A DNA stretch of 64,000 nt from Alphaproteobacteria bacterium (GTDB lineage Bacteria; Pseudomonadota; Alphaproteobacteria; Micropepsales; Micropepsaceae), in assembly GCA_019247845.1 (NCBI GenBank), contig JAFBAL010000054.1, positions 1 through 64,000 on the forward strand. The letters are read 5' to 3'. Position 1 is the first letter of the stretch, and each line of letters starts with the position of its first letter. Positions 18,945 to 28,624 of this stretch are shown here, one piece after another. The translations under genes and the position numbers were made by a program. The notes beneath the pieces are model-generated. The model was not told the origin of the DNA. It ran no database searches and worked only from the letters and a program-made list of their open reading frames with translations.

Positions 18945-20999
18945 TCAAGGATTCCTTGTGAAATCCGGTACCCCCGGATAGGCGTCAACCGTGTCGCCGA
19001 GGGCGGTTTTCAGCGGTTCCAGCCATTCCTCATAGTGGCGCCATTGCTCCACCTGGTCGGTGAAAATGGGGCGGCGCACCTGTTCGGAGCTCGCCGTGCG
19101 CACCGCACGGTCGGTCTCGTAATAGCGCAGGCAGGTCTCCTCGAACGGCAGCCCGCAATAATCCAGCAATGCGCGGATCTGCGTCTCGGGGTCGGCGACC
19201 ATGTCCTCGTAGAACACACGGTGCACGCGGCCGGGCAGGGCGGCATCGAAATGCGCCATCACCTTCGCATAGTCCCGCCAGTAGCGGCCGATGTCGGCCA
19301 GGTCGTAGGCGAAGCCCTGGCCGCGCGCGAAGTGCTGCTTGAAGTTCGAGAAGCAGCACGCCATGGGGTTGCGGCGCGCATCGACGATCTTCGCATTGGG
19401 CAGGATCAGGTGGATGAAGCCCAGGTGCAGGAAATTGTTGGGCATCTTGTCGACGAAGAAGGGGCGGCCCGATTTGCGCTGCACGGAAGCCCGGCGCAGA
19501 TATTCCTCGCCGAGCTCGCGCAGGCGTTCCGGCGCGAGCTTCTCGAATACCAGCGGATAGTCGATGCCGGGGCGGTTGACCTTGCGGCCCTCCAGCCCGC
19601 GCGCGATGGCGTGGATGTCGGGCAGCTCCATCGTGCCTTCGACCATGGAATGGCTCGCCAGGATCTGCTCGATCAGCGTCGAGCCGGAACGCGGCAGGCT
19701 GACGACGAAGATCGGATCGGGCGCCGGCGAGCCCCAGCCTTCGCGCGACTTGAGGAAGGCGGGCGAGAACACCTCGATCGTGCGCGCGACATGCTCGCCG
19801 ATCGTGGCGGCGTCGTAGCGCAGATCCTTGCGGCGCAGCGCATTGCCCTGGGCATAATGCTCGAACGACGCCTCGTACTCGCCCTTGTCCTCCAGCGCCT
19901 TGCCGAGCGCGAAGTGCAGGTGATAGCGGTCCTCGTCGGCGATGTCGCCGCGCGCCAGTTGCGCCTGCATCGCCGCGACCTCGTCGTCGGTGAAGCGGAA
20001 GGTCTTCAGGTTCGCCATGCTCCAATAGGCTTCGCCCAGGCTGGGCAGCATGGCGATGGATTTGCGGTAGCAGGCGAGGCTGTCCTCGGTGCGGCCCACG
20101 GTCTTCAGGCAGTGCGCATAGCTCATCCAGGCCTTGGGCAACTCGGGATGCTCCTTCAGCAGCGCCTCGTAGCTTTCGATGGCGCGCGGATATTCGCCGA
20201 TGCGCACCAGCGCCGCGGATTTGAGCGCGCGATAGCTGGGATTGGCGGGATCGTCGGCCAAGAGCTTGTCGGTCTCGGCCACGGCCTCGAGCGACTTCAT
20301 CTGCTTGTGCAGCACCATCGCATAGTTGTGGCGCGCGGCGGCGAAGGCGGGGTTGAGCTCGAGCGCGCGGGCGAGCAGGTTCTCGGCGTCCTCGTATGCG
20401 CCCAGCCGCGCGCCGGTCTCGGCCAGCATGCGGATCGCCGCGACGTCGTTGGGGCTGTCTTTCAGGAATTCGCGCAGCAGCCGCTCGGCGACGGCGAGGC
20501 GGTTCTCGACCAGCGCGGTCGCGGCCTCGATCAGCTTGGGCTCGTGCACCGATGCCTTGATGTTGAGCGCATAGGCGGTGTCGGCGCCCGCCGTGTCGCC
20601 GATGAGCACGAGCTGGTCGCCGAGCTTGCGCCAGGCATGGGCGTTTTGGGGCTGAAGCTCGGTCGCGCGCTTGAGCGCCTTGATCGCGCCCTTGCTGTCG
20701 CCCAGCGCGGCCAGCACTTCGCCCAGCGCGTGATGCGTCGCGGCCGCGTTGGGATGCGCCTTGGCGAGGGGCTCGAGAATTTCGCGCGCACCCTGGATGT
20801 TGCCTTGCGCGAGACGCGCCCGCGCCAGCAGCAAAAGCGCGTGCGGCTGGCCGGGCACGACTTTGAGGATCTCGCCCACCTGCTGCTCGGCAAGCTTGGG
20901 ATCGCGCGCGAGCAGCGCGCTGGCGTGGTCGAGGGCGGTCGCGAGGTTGCCGGTCGGTTCCGTGCCGCGGGTCGCTTCCGTGTTGCCGGTCGGTTCCAT
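18945..20999 (-). CDS. Tetratricopeptide repeat - sulfotransferase fusion protein
   Basis: Multiple TPRs (ATHHALGEVLAALGDSKGAIKALKRATELQP) then sulfotransferase motif PIFVVSLPRSGSTLIEQILASHSMVEGTMELPDI; TGATG overlap with upstream gene. Confidence 0.9.
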   Translation of the reverse strand: MEPTGNTEATRGTEPTGNLATALDHASALLARDPKLAEQQVGEILKVVPGQPHALLLLARARLAQGNIQGAREILEPLAKAHPNAAATHHALGEVLAALGDSKGAIKALKRATELQPQNAHAWRKLGDQLVLIGDTAGADTAYALNIKASVHEPKLIEAATALVENRLAVAERLLREFLKDSPNDVAAIRMLAETGARLGAYEDAENLLARALELNPAFAAARHNYAMVLHKQMKSLEAVAETDKLLADDPANPSYRALKSAALVRIGEYPRAIESYEALLKEHPELPKAWMSYAHCLKTVGRTEDSLACYRKSIAMLPSLGEAYWSMANLKTFRFTDDEVAAMQAQLARGDIADEDRYHLHFALGKALEDKGEYEASFEHYAQGNALRRKDLRYDAATIGEHVARTIEVFSPAFLKSREGWGSPAPDPIFVVSLPRSGSTLIEQILASHSMVEGTMELPDIHAIARGLEGRKVNRPGIDYPLVFEKLAPERLRELGEEYLRRASVQRKSGRPFFVDKMPNNFLHLGFIHLILPNAKIVDARRNPMACCFSNFKQHFARGQGFAYDLADIGRYWRDYAKVMAHFDAALPGRVHRVFYEDMVADPETQIRALLDYCGLPFEETCLRYYETDRAVRTASSEQVRRPIFTDQVEQWRHYEEWLEPLKTALGDTVDAYPGVPDFTRNP

Positions 21000-22600
21000 C
21001 AGTGCACGCGCCTGCGCCGGTCCTTCAAGATCTCGCGCGCCGCATTGTGGCCCGGCGCGCCGCTGACGCCGCCGCCGGGATGGGTGCCCGAGCCGCACAT
21101 ATAAAGTCCTTTCACAGGCGCGCGATAGTTGCCGTGTCCGAGCACGGGCCTAGCCGAGTAAAGCTGATCGAGCGTGAGCGCGCCATGCATGATGTCGCCG
21201 CCGACGAGGCCGAAGGTGCGCTCGAGATCGAGCGGCGAAAGAATTTGGCGGCCGAGCACCGAAGCTTTGAAGCCCGGTGCCATCCTGTCGACGGTCTCGA
21301 TCATCAGGTCGGCGACCTCGTCGCGCACGTCGTCCCACGAGCGGCCGTCGGGCAGCTCGGGCGCGACCTGCTGGCAGAACATGCTGGCGACGTGCCGCCC
21401 CGGAGGCGCGAGAGAGTCGTCGAGGGTCGAGGGGATCAGCACCTCGACGATGGGCTCCTTCGACCAGCCGCGCTCGCGCGCCGTGAGATAGGCGCGGTCC
21501 ATGTAGTCGAGGCTCGGCGCGATGATGATTCCGGCCGTCATGTGATCGCCGTTCTCGGGCTTGCAGGTGAATCTGGGCAGCTCGGACAGCGCGACGTTCA
21601 TGCGGAAGGTGCCGGAGCCGACGCGATAGCGCTCGATGCGCTCGCGGAAATCGTTCGGCAGCGCGCCCTTGTCCATCAGCTTCAGGTACAGGAGCTTCGG
21701 GTTCAGGTTCGAGACGACGATGGGGGCGCGGAACACCTCGCCGCTCTGCGTCGCGACGCCGACGGCGCGGCCGTTCTCCAGGATCACTTCCTTGACGGCC
21801 GCGTTCAGGCGGATGTCGACGCCGTGGGCGGCGCAGGCCTTGGCCATCGCCTGCGTGATCGCGCCCATGCCGCCGATGGCGTGGCCCCAGGCGCCCTTCT
21901 TGCCGTTCACCTCGCCGACGACGTGATGCAGCAGCACGTAGCCCGAGCCGGGCGTATAGGGACTGGCGTAGTTGCCGACGACGCCGTCGAAGCCGTAGGC
22001 CGCCTTGATCGGCGCGCTCTCGAACCAGCCGTTCAGGTAGTCGCCCGCCGATTGGGAGAACAGCGCCAGCAGATCGCGCCGCGCCGGCATGGAGAGCTTC
22101 GCGAACGGGCTGCCCTGGCCGGCGGCTTTCAGCATCTCGGGGATCGCGCTCATCCAGCCGCCTTCGACGACGTTGGGCGGTGTCTCAAGCATCAGCCCGC
22201 GCACCACGTCGGCGATCTCGCTCAAGCGGTCGTTGTAGGGGCCGAGCGTCTCGGCGTCCTTGTTCGAGAACTTGGCGACGCTCTCCTTGGTGCGCGCGCC
22301 GCCGGTCTCCAGATAGTCGCGGTCGTTCAGGGGCAGGAAGTTCTGCAGCCGCCGCTCGACGACGCGCAGGCCGTTCGCGGCCAGATCCATGTCGGCGATG
22401 ATCTTCGGGTTGAGCAACGAGACGGTGTAGCTCGCCACCGAGTTGCGGAAGCCCGGATGGAATTCCTCCGTCACCGCCGCGCCGCCGACGACGCCGCGCC
22501 GCTCCAGCACGGTCACCTTCAGGCCCGCGCGCGCCAGATAGAACGCACAGACCAGGCCGTTATGCCCGCCGCCGATGATGACCGCGTCCGAAGTGTTCAT
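20999..22600 (-). CDS. NAD(P)/FAD-dependent oxidoreductase (phytoene desaturase / PYROXD2-like)
   Basis: MNTSDAVIIGGGHNGLVCAFYLARAGLKVTVLERRGVVGGAAVTEEFHPGF; LYMCGSGTHPGGGVSGAPGHNAA. Confidence 0.9.
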   Translation of the reverse strand: MNTSDAVIIGGGHNGLVCAFYLARAGLKVTVLERRGVVGGAAVTEEFHPGFRNSVASYTVSLLNPKIIADMDLAANGLRVVERRLQNFLPLNDRDYLETGGARTKESVAKFSNKDAETLGPYNDRLSEIADVVRGLMLETPPNVVEGGWMSAIPEMLKAAGQGSPFAKLSMPARRDLLALFSQSAGDYLNGWFESAPIKAAYGFDGVVGNYASPYTPGSGYVLLHHVVGEVNGKKGAWGHAIGGMGAITQAMAKACAAHGVDIRLNAAVKEVILENGRAVGVATQSGEVFRAPIVVSNLNPKLLYLKLMDKGALPNDFRERIERYRVGSGTFRMNVALSELPRFTCKPENGDHMTAGIIIAPSLDYMDRAYLTARERGWSKEPIVEVLIPSTLDDSLAPPGRHVASMFCQQVAPELPDGRSWDDVRDEVADLMIETVDRMAPGFKASVLGRQILSPLDLERTFGLVGGDIMHGALTLDQLYSARPVLGHGNYRAPVKGLYMCGSGTHPGGGVSGAPGHNAAREILKDRRRRVH

Positions 22601-22637
22601 GCCACGCACCACGCCGATGCCGCCGCGTTCGCCGTCT

Positions 22638-23417
22638 TCATTTCACGCACCAATCCAATCCGTCCGTGGCCACGCTGTTGGCCTGCCCGCGCAGATGCGC
22701 CGAGCGGCCGGCAACGTAGCGTCCCGGACGGTCGGCGCGCCAGTGGTCGGGGTTGGGCAAAACCGCCGCAAGCCGCGCCGCCTGCGCCCTGGTCAGATGC
22801 GCCGCGTCGGTGCCGAAATAGCTCTGCGCCGCGGCCTCGGCGCCGTAGTTGCCGTGACCCCAGTCGACCAGGTTCAGATAGGCGGTCAGGATGCGTTTCT
22901 TGGGCCAGAGGAACTCGATCAGCACCGTCAGATAGGCCTCGACGCCCTTGCGCACCCAGCTGCGCGCCGAGACCAGGAACAAGGTGCGCGCGGTCTGCTG
23001 GCTGATGGTGCTGGCGCCGCGCAACTGCTTCCTGGGGTGGCGCTCGTGATCGGCAAAGGCCTTCTCGATGCCTTTCCAATCGAAGCCGTGATGGGTGCAG
23101 AAGTTCTGGTCCTCGGCGCCGATCACCGCGCGGCCGAGCACCGGCGCGATCTCGTCATAGGAGCGCCAGGAGTAGCGCACCGGCTGCAAGGTCACCGCGT
23201 CCAGCGCCATCTGCGGCGTGAACGGGATCGGCACGAAGCGGAAGATCAGAAGCAGGATCACCGGCGCGGGAAAGAGGAAGAAGAACAGCACCGCGAGGCC
23301 GCGCCTGATCCACGGCGTGCGGCCGTCGGCGCGATGCCAGAGCGCGCGCCACGTCGCGTGCCACTGGCGGCCGAGCCATGCTCCCGTGTCCCGAATCCAT
23401 TGCCCCATCCGGCGCAC
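22638..23417 (-). CDS. mtgA: Monofunctional peptidoglycan glycosyltransferase
   Basis: IGAEDQNFCTHHGFDWKGIEKA, GASTISQQTARTLFLVSARSWVRKGVEAYLTVLIE, KRILTAYLNLVDWGHGNYGAEAAAQSYFG. Confidence 0.93.
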   Translation of the reverse strand: MRRMGQWIRDTGAWLGRQWHATWRALWHRADGRTPWIRRGLAVLFFFLFPAPVILLLIFRFVPIPFTPQMALDAVTLQPVRYSWRSYDEIAPVLGRAVIGAEDQNFCTHHGFDWKGIEKAFADHERHPRKQLRGASTISQQTARTLFLVSARSWVRKGVEAYLTVLIEFLWPKKRILTAYLNLVDWGHGNYGAEAAAQSYFGTDAAHLTRAQAARLAAVLPNPDHWRADRPGRYVAGRSAHLRGQANSVATDGLDWCVK

Positions 23418-23525
23418 ATTACATCCGGGCGGGGGAGGCGGAAACGAACTCTACCTGAAGAGGAGCTTCTATCAATTCATCCAAAGCGGGACTAAGCTCG
23501 CGGGGTTTGCAAGGAGGGGCATATC

Positions 23526-24131
23526 ATGTGCGAACACGATCATGATCACGATCATTCCACCAAGCTCGACCGGCGCGGCTTCGGCAAGCTGATCCTGGCC
23601 GGAGCGGCGGCCGGCGCGGCATCGGGCATCATGCCGGTCACGGCCGAGGCGGCCGCGACGTGCCCGACCGTCACGCCGGTTCCCGTGCTCGGGGCGATGT
23701 GCATCGACTACCGGTTGCCGAGCGCGGGCATCAGGTTTTTCGACAGCCATATCGGCGTCAAGAAATACGACATCGTGGCGCTGGCCGGCGGGGCGCTCGC
23801 CTGCGGCTCGGAAAATGCCTTCAAGAAGACGGTCGACGCCTTCTACGAGCAGGTCCATGCGGCTTGGACCTTGCACCGGATACAGAGGGTCGTGTTCCTC
23901 GACCACATGGGCTGTGGCGCCTACAAGGTCGAGTTCAACGGCGGCTGCGATTTCACCCCGCCGGGCAAGGAGTACGACTACCACCTTCAGGTGAAGGACC
24001 ACGTCATCGCGGAGTTCCCCACGCGCACCCGGGACATGGGCCTTCCGCCCATCGGCCTCGATTTCTGGATATTCATGAATCCCGACGCCCCCGTGGCGAG
24101 GCCTCTCGAGCCCATAAAGCTGCACAAGTAG
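23526..24131 (+). CDS. Tat-exported beta-carbonic-anhydrase-like protein
   Basis: N-term MCEHDHDHDHSTKLDRRGFGKLILAGAAAGAASGI (Tat-like RR motif); MCIDYR (CxDxR) and DHMGCGAY (HxxC), the beta-CA zinc motifs. Confidence 0.65.
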   Translation: MCEHDHDHDHSTKLDRRGFGKLILAGAAAGAASGIMPVTAEAAATCPTVTPVPVLGAMCIDYRLPSAGIRFFDSHIGVKKYDIVALAGGALACGSENAFKKTVDAFYEQVHAAWTLHRIQRVVFLDHMGCGAYKVEFNGGCDFTPPGKEYDYHLQVKDHVIAEFPTRTRDMGLPPIGLDFWIFMNPDAPVARPLEPIKLHK

Positions 24132-24163
24132 TATAAGAGCGGGCCGTCGAATCCGAGGTCCGC

Positions 24164-25372
24164 TTGCACCGTGCTGGGTTGATTGTCGTCGTGGTGGCCG
24201 CGTGTACGCGCGCGGCCGCGCACGACATGTCGGGCATGGACATGTCGCACATGGACATGTCGCACGCGGACATGTCCGGGATGGACATGGGCACCGGCCT
24301 GCTCGGCGCCTATCCCATGACGCGCGACGCCTCGGGCACGAGCTGGCAGCCCGACGCGGCGCCGCATCATGCGCTGCACGAAGAGGTCGGCGGCTGGGAG
24401 CTGATGGCGCATGCCGCGCTCGACCTCGTCTACGACAGCCAGAGCGACGGCGGCGACACGCAATGGTTCGTCGAAGGCATGGCGATGGGTGAGGCGCGAC
24501 GGTCGCTGGGCGACGGCGACATGCTGGCCTTCCGCGCGATGCTGAGCCCCGATCCGTTCATGGGCCGCCGCGGCTATCCGCTGCTGCTGGCCTCGGGTGA
24601 GACCGCCGACGGCAGGACGCCGCTCGTCGACCGCCAGCATCCGCACGACCTGGTGATGGAGCTCGCCGCAACCTACAACCATGCGCTGTCGGCCAAGGAC
24701 AGTCTGTTCGTCTATGCCGGCTATCCCGGCGAGCCGGCGCTCGGCCCGACCGCGTTCCTGCATCGCGCGTCCGGCATGGACATCCCGGAAGCGCCGATCG
24801 GCCATCATTGGCTGGATTCCACGCACATCACCTTCGGCGTCGCGACCGCCGGGTTCGTGCATGACGACTGGAAGCTCGAGGTCTCGCGCTTCACCGGCCG
24901 CGAGCCGGACCAGGACCGTTTCGATTTCGACGAGGCGCGCTTCGACTCGACGTCGGCGCGGCTCAGCTGGAATCCGGACGCGCATTGGTCGCTGCAGGCA
25001 TCGTGGGGTTACTTGAAAAGCCCCGAGCAACTCCAGCCGGCGCAGAACGAAGTCCGCTATACGGCGAGCGCGCAATATGTCGACGGGCCCTTCGCGGCCA
25101 CGCTGGCCTGGGGGCACAAGCTCGACAGCGATGCGGTGCTGCTGGAGGGTGAATACAGGCCCGACGAGCGCTGGACGCTGTTCCTGCGCGCGGAATCCCT
25201 GCGCAACAGCGAGGAATTCGGCGACGCGCAGAAGATCGCGCCTGGCGCGATCTACGACATTCCGTTCGGCGAGCACGCCGTGGTCGGGCTCGGCGCCTTA
25301 TACGATTTCGACTTCGCACGCGGAATTGATCCGCACGGCGCGATGGTCTTCACCCGGTTTGCTTTGCGTTAA
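24164..25372 (+). CDS. Exported Met/His-rich outer-membrane-type protein, possibly copper-related
   Basis: AAAHDMSGMDMSHMDMSHADMSGMDMGTG N-terminus; long amphipathic C-terminal beta-rich region ending FTRFALR; TTG start. Confidence 0.6.
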   Translation: MHRAGLIVVVVAACTRAAAHDMSGMDMSHMDMSHADMSGMDMGTGLLGAYPMTRDASGTSWQPDAAPHHALHEEVGGWELMAHAALDLVYDSQSDGGDTQWFVEGMAMGEARRSLGDGDMLAFRAMLSPDPFMGRRGYPLLLASGETADGRTPLVDRQHPHDLVMELAATYNHALSAKDSLFVYAGYPGEPALGPTAFLHRASGMDIPEAPIGHHWLDSTHITFGVATAGFVHDDWKLEVSRFTGREPDQDRFDFDEARFDSTSARLSWNPDAHWSLQASWGYLKSPEQLQPAQNEVRYTASAQYVDGPFAATLAWGHKLDSDAVLLEGEYRPDERWTLFLRAESLRNSEEFGDAQKIAPGAIYDIPFGEHAVVGLGALYDFDFARGIDPHGAMVFTRFALR

Positions 25373-25414
25373 CCGGGACGCGCGAGACTGTGCTCGTATA
25401 GGTGGAGGGTCCCT

Positions 25415-25897
25415 ATGACCCAAACCGCAACCGCCCAATCGCGTCCGCGCACCGCGATCGCGCTCGAAGCGCTCGAGAACCCGCTGGTGCTGAAGGGCCT
25501 CGCCGCATGGAAGAGCGCGCGGGGCGCGCGTCGCATGCCGGCCAAGGCCGATCTGACGCCGCGCGCGATGATGGAGTTCCTGAAGCACACCGCGCTGCTG
25601 CGCGTGCTCGACGGCGGCGAGGAGTTCGTCTTCCGCGTGGTCGGCGACCAGATCGCGGTGCAGCAGGGCGCGCCCGTCGCGGGCAAGACCATGGCCGAGA
25701 TCGACGCGATGCTGCCCGGCCACGGCACGGTGCTCAAACGCATCTATCAGGGCGTGATGACGGCGGGCGTGCCGCTCGCGTTCCGCGGCTGGTACCTGCG
25801 CCCGGCCGACCGGCATCCGTTCTGCCACGAGGTGGTGATCCTGCCCGTGGCCGACGACGGCGAGACCATCGATCATCTCTTCGTGGTGGCGGCGTGA
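25415..25897 (+). CDS. PAS_5-type PAS domain protein
   Basis: 160 aa; MEFLKHTALLRVLDGGEEFVFRVVGDQIAVQQG...FRGWYLRPADRHPFCHEVVILPVADDGETIDHLFVV. Confidence 0.7.
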   Translation: MTQTATAQSRPRTAIALEALENPLVLKGLAAWKSARGARRMPAKADLTPRAMMEFLKHTALLRVLDGGEEFVFRVVGDQIAVQQGAPVAGKTMAEIDAMLPGHGTVLKRIYQGVMTAGVPLAFRGWYLRPADRHPFCHEVVILPVADDGETIDHLFVVAA

Positions 25898-26433
25898 TGG
25901 ACCGGAACGGCGACCACGACGATCCGGTCCTGACCGCCATGCCGCCGGGCAGGGGCAAGCAGCGGCTGCGCACCGGCATCGACGTCGAGGACTTGAAGCA
26001 CCCGGTGGTGTGCGAGGCGCTTGCCTTGTGGCAAGGCCTGTGCGGCGAGCGCCGCATGCCGCCGCGCTCGAAGGTCACGCCCCGCATGCTGCGCGGGTTC
26101 CTGAAATATGCGGCGCTGATCGAGGTGATCGACCACGGGCGCGACTATCGCTTCCGGGTTTCGGGTGACGCCGTAAATCAGCAACAGGGCATGCCGCTGC
26201 AAGGCATGACCATCGCCGACATCGACGCGCGCGCGCCCGGCTATGGCTCGCATCTGAAGCGCGTTTACGGGCGTTTGCTGCGCCGGCGCGAGCCGCTCGC
26301 CTATCGCGGCATCTATTTCCGCCCCACCGACCGGCACACCTTCAGCCATGAATGCGTGATGCTGCCGCTGGGCGAGGACGGCGAGACGATGGACCATTTC
26401 CTGCTCGTCTCGGTCGACGCCGCCGAGCACTAG
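25897..26433 (+). CDS. PAS_5-type PAS domain protein (tandem paralog)
   Basis: LRGFLKYAALIEVIDHGRDYRFRVSGDAVNQQQG...YRGIYFRPTDRHTFSHECVMLPLGEDGETMDHFLLVS; ATG overlaps upstream TGA. Confidence 0.7.
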   Translation: MDRNGDHDDPVLTAMPPGRGKQRLRTGIDVEDLKHPVVCEALALWQGLCGERRMPPRSKVTPRMLRGFLKYAALIEVIDHGRDYRFRVSGDAVNQQQGMPLQGMTIADIDARAPGYGSHLKRVYGRLLRRREPLAYRGIYFRPTDRHTFSHECVMLPLGEDGETMDHFLLVSVDAAEH

Positions 26434-26539
26434 TTTCAAGGCATGACGGAGCGCCGGGCGCGACATGCCGCGCGTCCGTCTTGCGCGGGTCCGGTTCCTG
26501 CGTCGCAATGCCGTCACAGGGGCGACGTCGGAGGTTCGC

Positions 26540-27754
26540 ATGCGTTTGCGTTTTGCGTTTCTGGTATCGGCTGCCTTGTGCGTCCCGGCGAGCGCGGCCG
26601 ATTATCCCGCGCTGTTCGAGGCCACCTGGTCCACGGTCAACGACAATTTCTACGATCCCGGATTCCACGGCGTCGACTGGAAGGCGGTCGGCGCGCGCTA
26701 TCGCGCCAGGCTCGGCACGGTGAAGACCGACAAGGACTTCGACGCGCTCGCCTCGGCGATGCTGGACGAGATCGGCACCTCGCATCTCTACATCGTGGCG
26801 CCCAAGAACTCGCCCGCCTCGGGCGCGGGCATCGGCGTCGAGTTCCGCGAGCTGGGCGGCGAGACCGTCGTCTCTCACGTTTCGCCATTGTCCGACGCGG
26901 GCCTGCGCATTGGTGACAAGCTGCTCACGCCGCGCGACGCGCTGGTGGGCGTGGTGGGAAGCGAGGCAACTGCGCGCGTCGAGGGCTGCGACGGCAAGGT
27001 TCGCGGCGTGAGCGCGCATCGCATCGCCGCGTTCTGGCCGCCGGTGCATCCGGGCTTCGCCTGGTCGCCTGTGAAGCTCGCCGCCGGGCGCAGCATCGGC
27101 TATCTGCGCATCGACCGCTTCGACGACGGCGCCGCGGCGCTGGCCGACCAGGCGATGGCGGAGCTCAAGGACACCAACGGCCTCATCGTGGACATCCGCG
27201 CCAATAGCGGCGGCAATGCCTCGGCGCTCAGGCTCTACAGCTATTTCGGAAGCGGCGCGGCGCCGAGCTTCGCGCTGTTCGCGCGGCCCTATCTCCAGAC
27301 GCTGGGCCATCCGGTGGGCAAGGCAGACGTGCTCGGGCTCCCGAAGACGGTGGGCGCCTATACCAACGAGGCGATCTTTGCGGCGGTGAGGTCGGGCCAA
27401 GGTGCTGCGACCTTCTGGTCGCAGGACTTGGGCGCCAAGCGCTACACCAAGCCCGTGGTCGTGCTGATCGGCGAGGACACCGGCAGCGCCGCGGAGGGAT
27501 TCGGCTGGAGCATGCGCACCGTCCCCGGCGTGACGTTCGTCGGACGGCGCAGCGCCGGCGCGCTGCTCAGTGCCGACCGCTTCGACCTTCCCGGCGGCTG
27601 GACGCTGACCGTGCCTGTCCAGGGCATCTGGGGACCGGACGGCGTCGACTATCGCGACCGCGCGCTCGACCCCGACATTGCCGTCACATGGACGCGCGCC
27701 GACCTGTGCAGCGGACGCGATCCCGACATCGCCGCGGCGCTGAAGCTGCTGTAG
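26540..27754 (+). CDS. Exported S41 family peptidase
   Basis: Signal MRLRFAFLVSAALCVPASA; PDZ-like region; GLIVDIRANSGGNASALRL and VVLIGEDTGSAAEGFGWSMR motifs. Confidence 0.88.
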   Translation: MRLRFAFLVSAALCVPASAADYPALFEATWSTVNDNFYDPGFHGVDWKAVGARYRARLGTVKTDKDFDALASAMLDEIGTSHLYIVAPKNSPASGAGIGVEFRELGGETVVSHVSPLSDAGLRIGDKLLTPRDALVGVVGSEATARVEGCDGKVRGVSAHRIAAFWPPVHPGFAWSPVKLAAGRSIGYLRIDRFDDGAAALADQAMAELKDTNGLIVDIRANSGGNASALRLYSYFGSGAAPSFALFARPYLQTLGHPVGKADVLGLPKTVGAYTNEAIFAAVRSGQGAATFWSQDLGAKRYTKPVVVLIGEDTGSAAEGFGWSMRTVPGVTFVGRRSAGALLSADRFDLPGGWTLTVPVQGIWGPDGVDYRDRALDPDIAVTWTRADLCSGRDPDIAAALKLL

Positions 27755-27805
27755 GTGCTGCTGAAGCTTCTATAGTGTGCGCGCGACTCAAAGGGCGCGG
27801 CGACG

Positions 27806-28624
27806 ATGCACGATTTTCTGAACGCGGTGTGGCTCGGCATCGTCGAGGGGCTGACGGAATTCATTCCGGTCTCTTCGACGGCGCATCTGCTGGTCGCCGA
27901 GCGCGCGCTGGGCCTTGACCCCAAGACCTGGGACGCCTTCACCGTCGTCATCCAGCTGGGCGCGATCCTGGCCGTGGTCGCGATCTATTGGCGCAAGTTC
28001 TGGGAGGTGCTGGTCGGCCTGCCGGGCTCTGCGGACGCGCGGCGCTTCGCGCTGGCCGTGATCGTGGCCTTCATCCCCTCGGTGATCGCGGGCGTGCTCT
28101 TGAAGAAATGGATCGACAAGGTGCTCGACACGCCGGGCTATGCGCTGCCCATCATCGCGGGCTCGTGGATCGTCGGCGGCATCCTGATCCTTCTGCTCGA
28201 GCGGCTGGCGCCCGCGCCGCGCTACACGGACGGCGACAAGCTGCCGCTGTCGGTCGCGCTCAAGATCGGCTTGTTCCAGATACTCTCGATCCTGTTCCCC
28301 GGCACCTCGCGCTCGGGCGCGACGATCCTGGGCGCCGAGCTGATCGGCGTCGAGCGCAAGGCCGCGACCGTCTTCACCTTCTATCTGGCAGTACCGACGA
28401 TGCTCGGCGCCACGGTGTTCGAGCTCTACAAGAAGGGCCACGAGCTCTCGGGCGCCGCCGCAGCGAACATCGCCGTCGGCTTCGTGGTGTCGTTCATCGT
28501 GGCCTATATCGTGATCCGCGCGTTCCTGGCGATCGTCGGCCGCTATGGCTTGAAGCCCTTCGGCTGGTACCGGATCGCGGCGGGGCTCATGCTTATCGCT
28601 GCGCTGGCGCTCGGTTGGGCGTGA
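27806..28624 (+). CDS. uppP: Undecaprenyl-diphosphatase
   Basis: LGIVEGLTEFIPVSSTAHLLVAERAL and FPGTSRSGATILGAELIGVERKAA. Confidence 0.96.
   Translation: MHDFLNAVWLGIVEGLTEFIPVSSTAHLLVAERALGLDPKTWDAFTVVIQLGAILAVVAIYWRKFWEVLVGLPGSADARRFALAVIVAFIPSVIAGVLLKKWIDKVLDTPGYALPIIAGSWIVGGILILLLERLAPAPRYTDGDKLPLSVALKIGLFQILSILFPGTSRSGATILGAELIGVERKAATVFTFYLAVPTMLGATVFELYKKGHELSGAAAANIAVGFVVSFIVAYIVIRAFLAIVGRYGLKPFGWYRIAAGLMLIAALALGWA

Noticed and set aside
19035-23005. Long plus-strand ORFs 19035..21104 and 21002..23005
   Set aside because: Antisense to TPR-sulfotransferase, FAD oxidoreductase and mtgA; no recognisable domain
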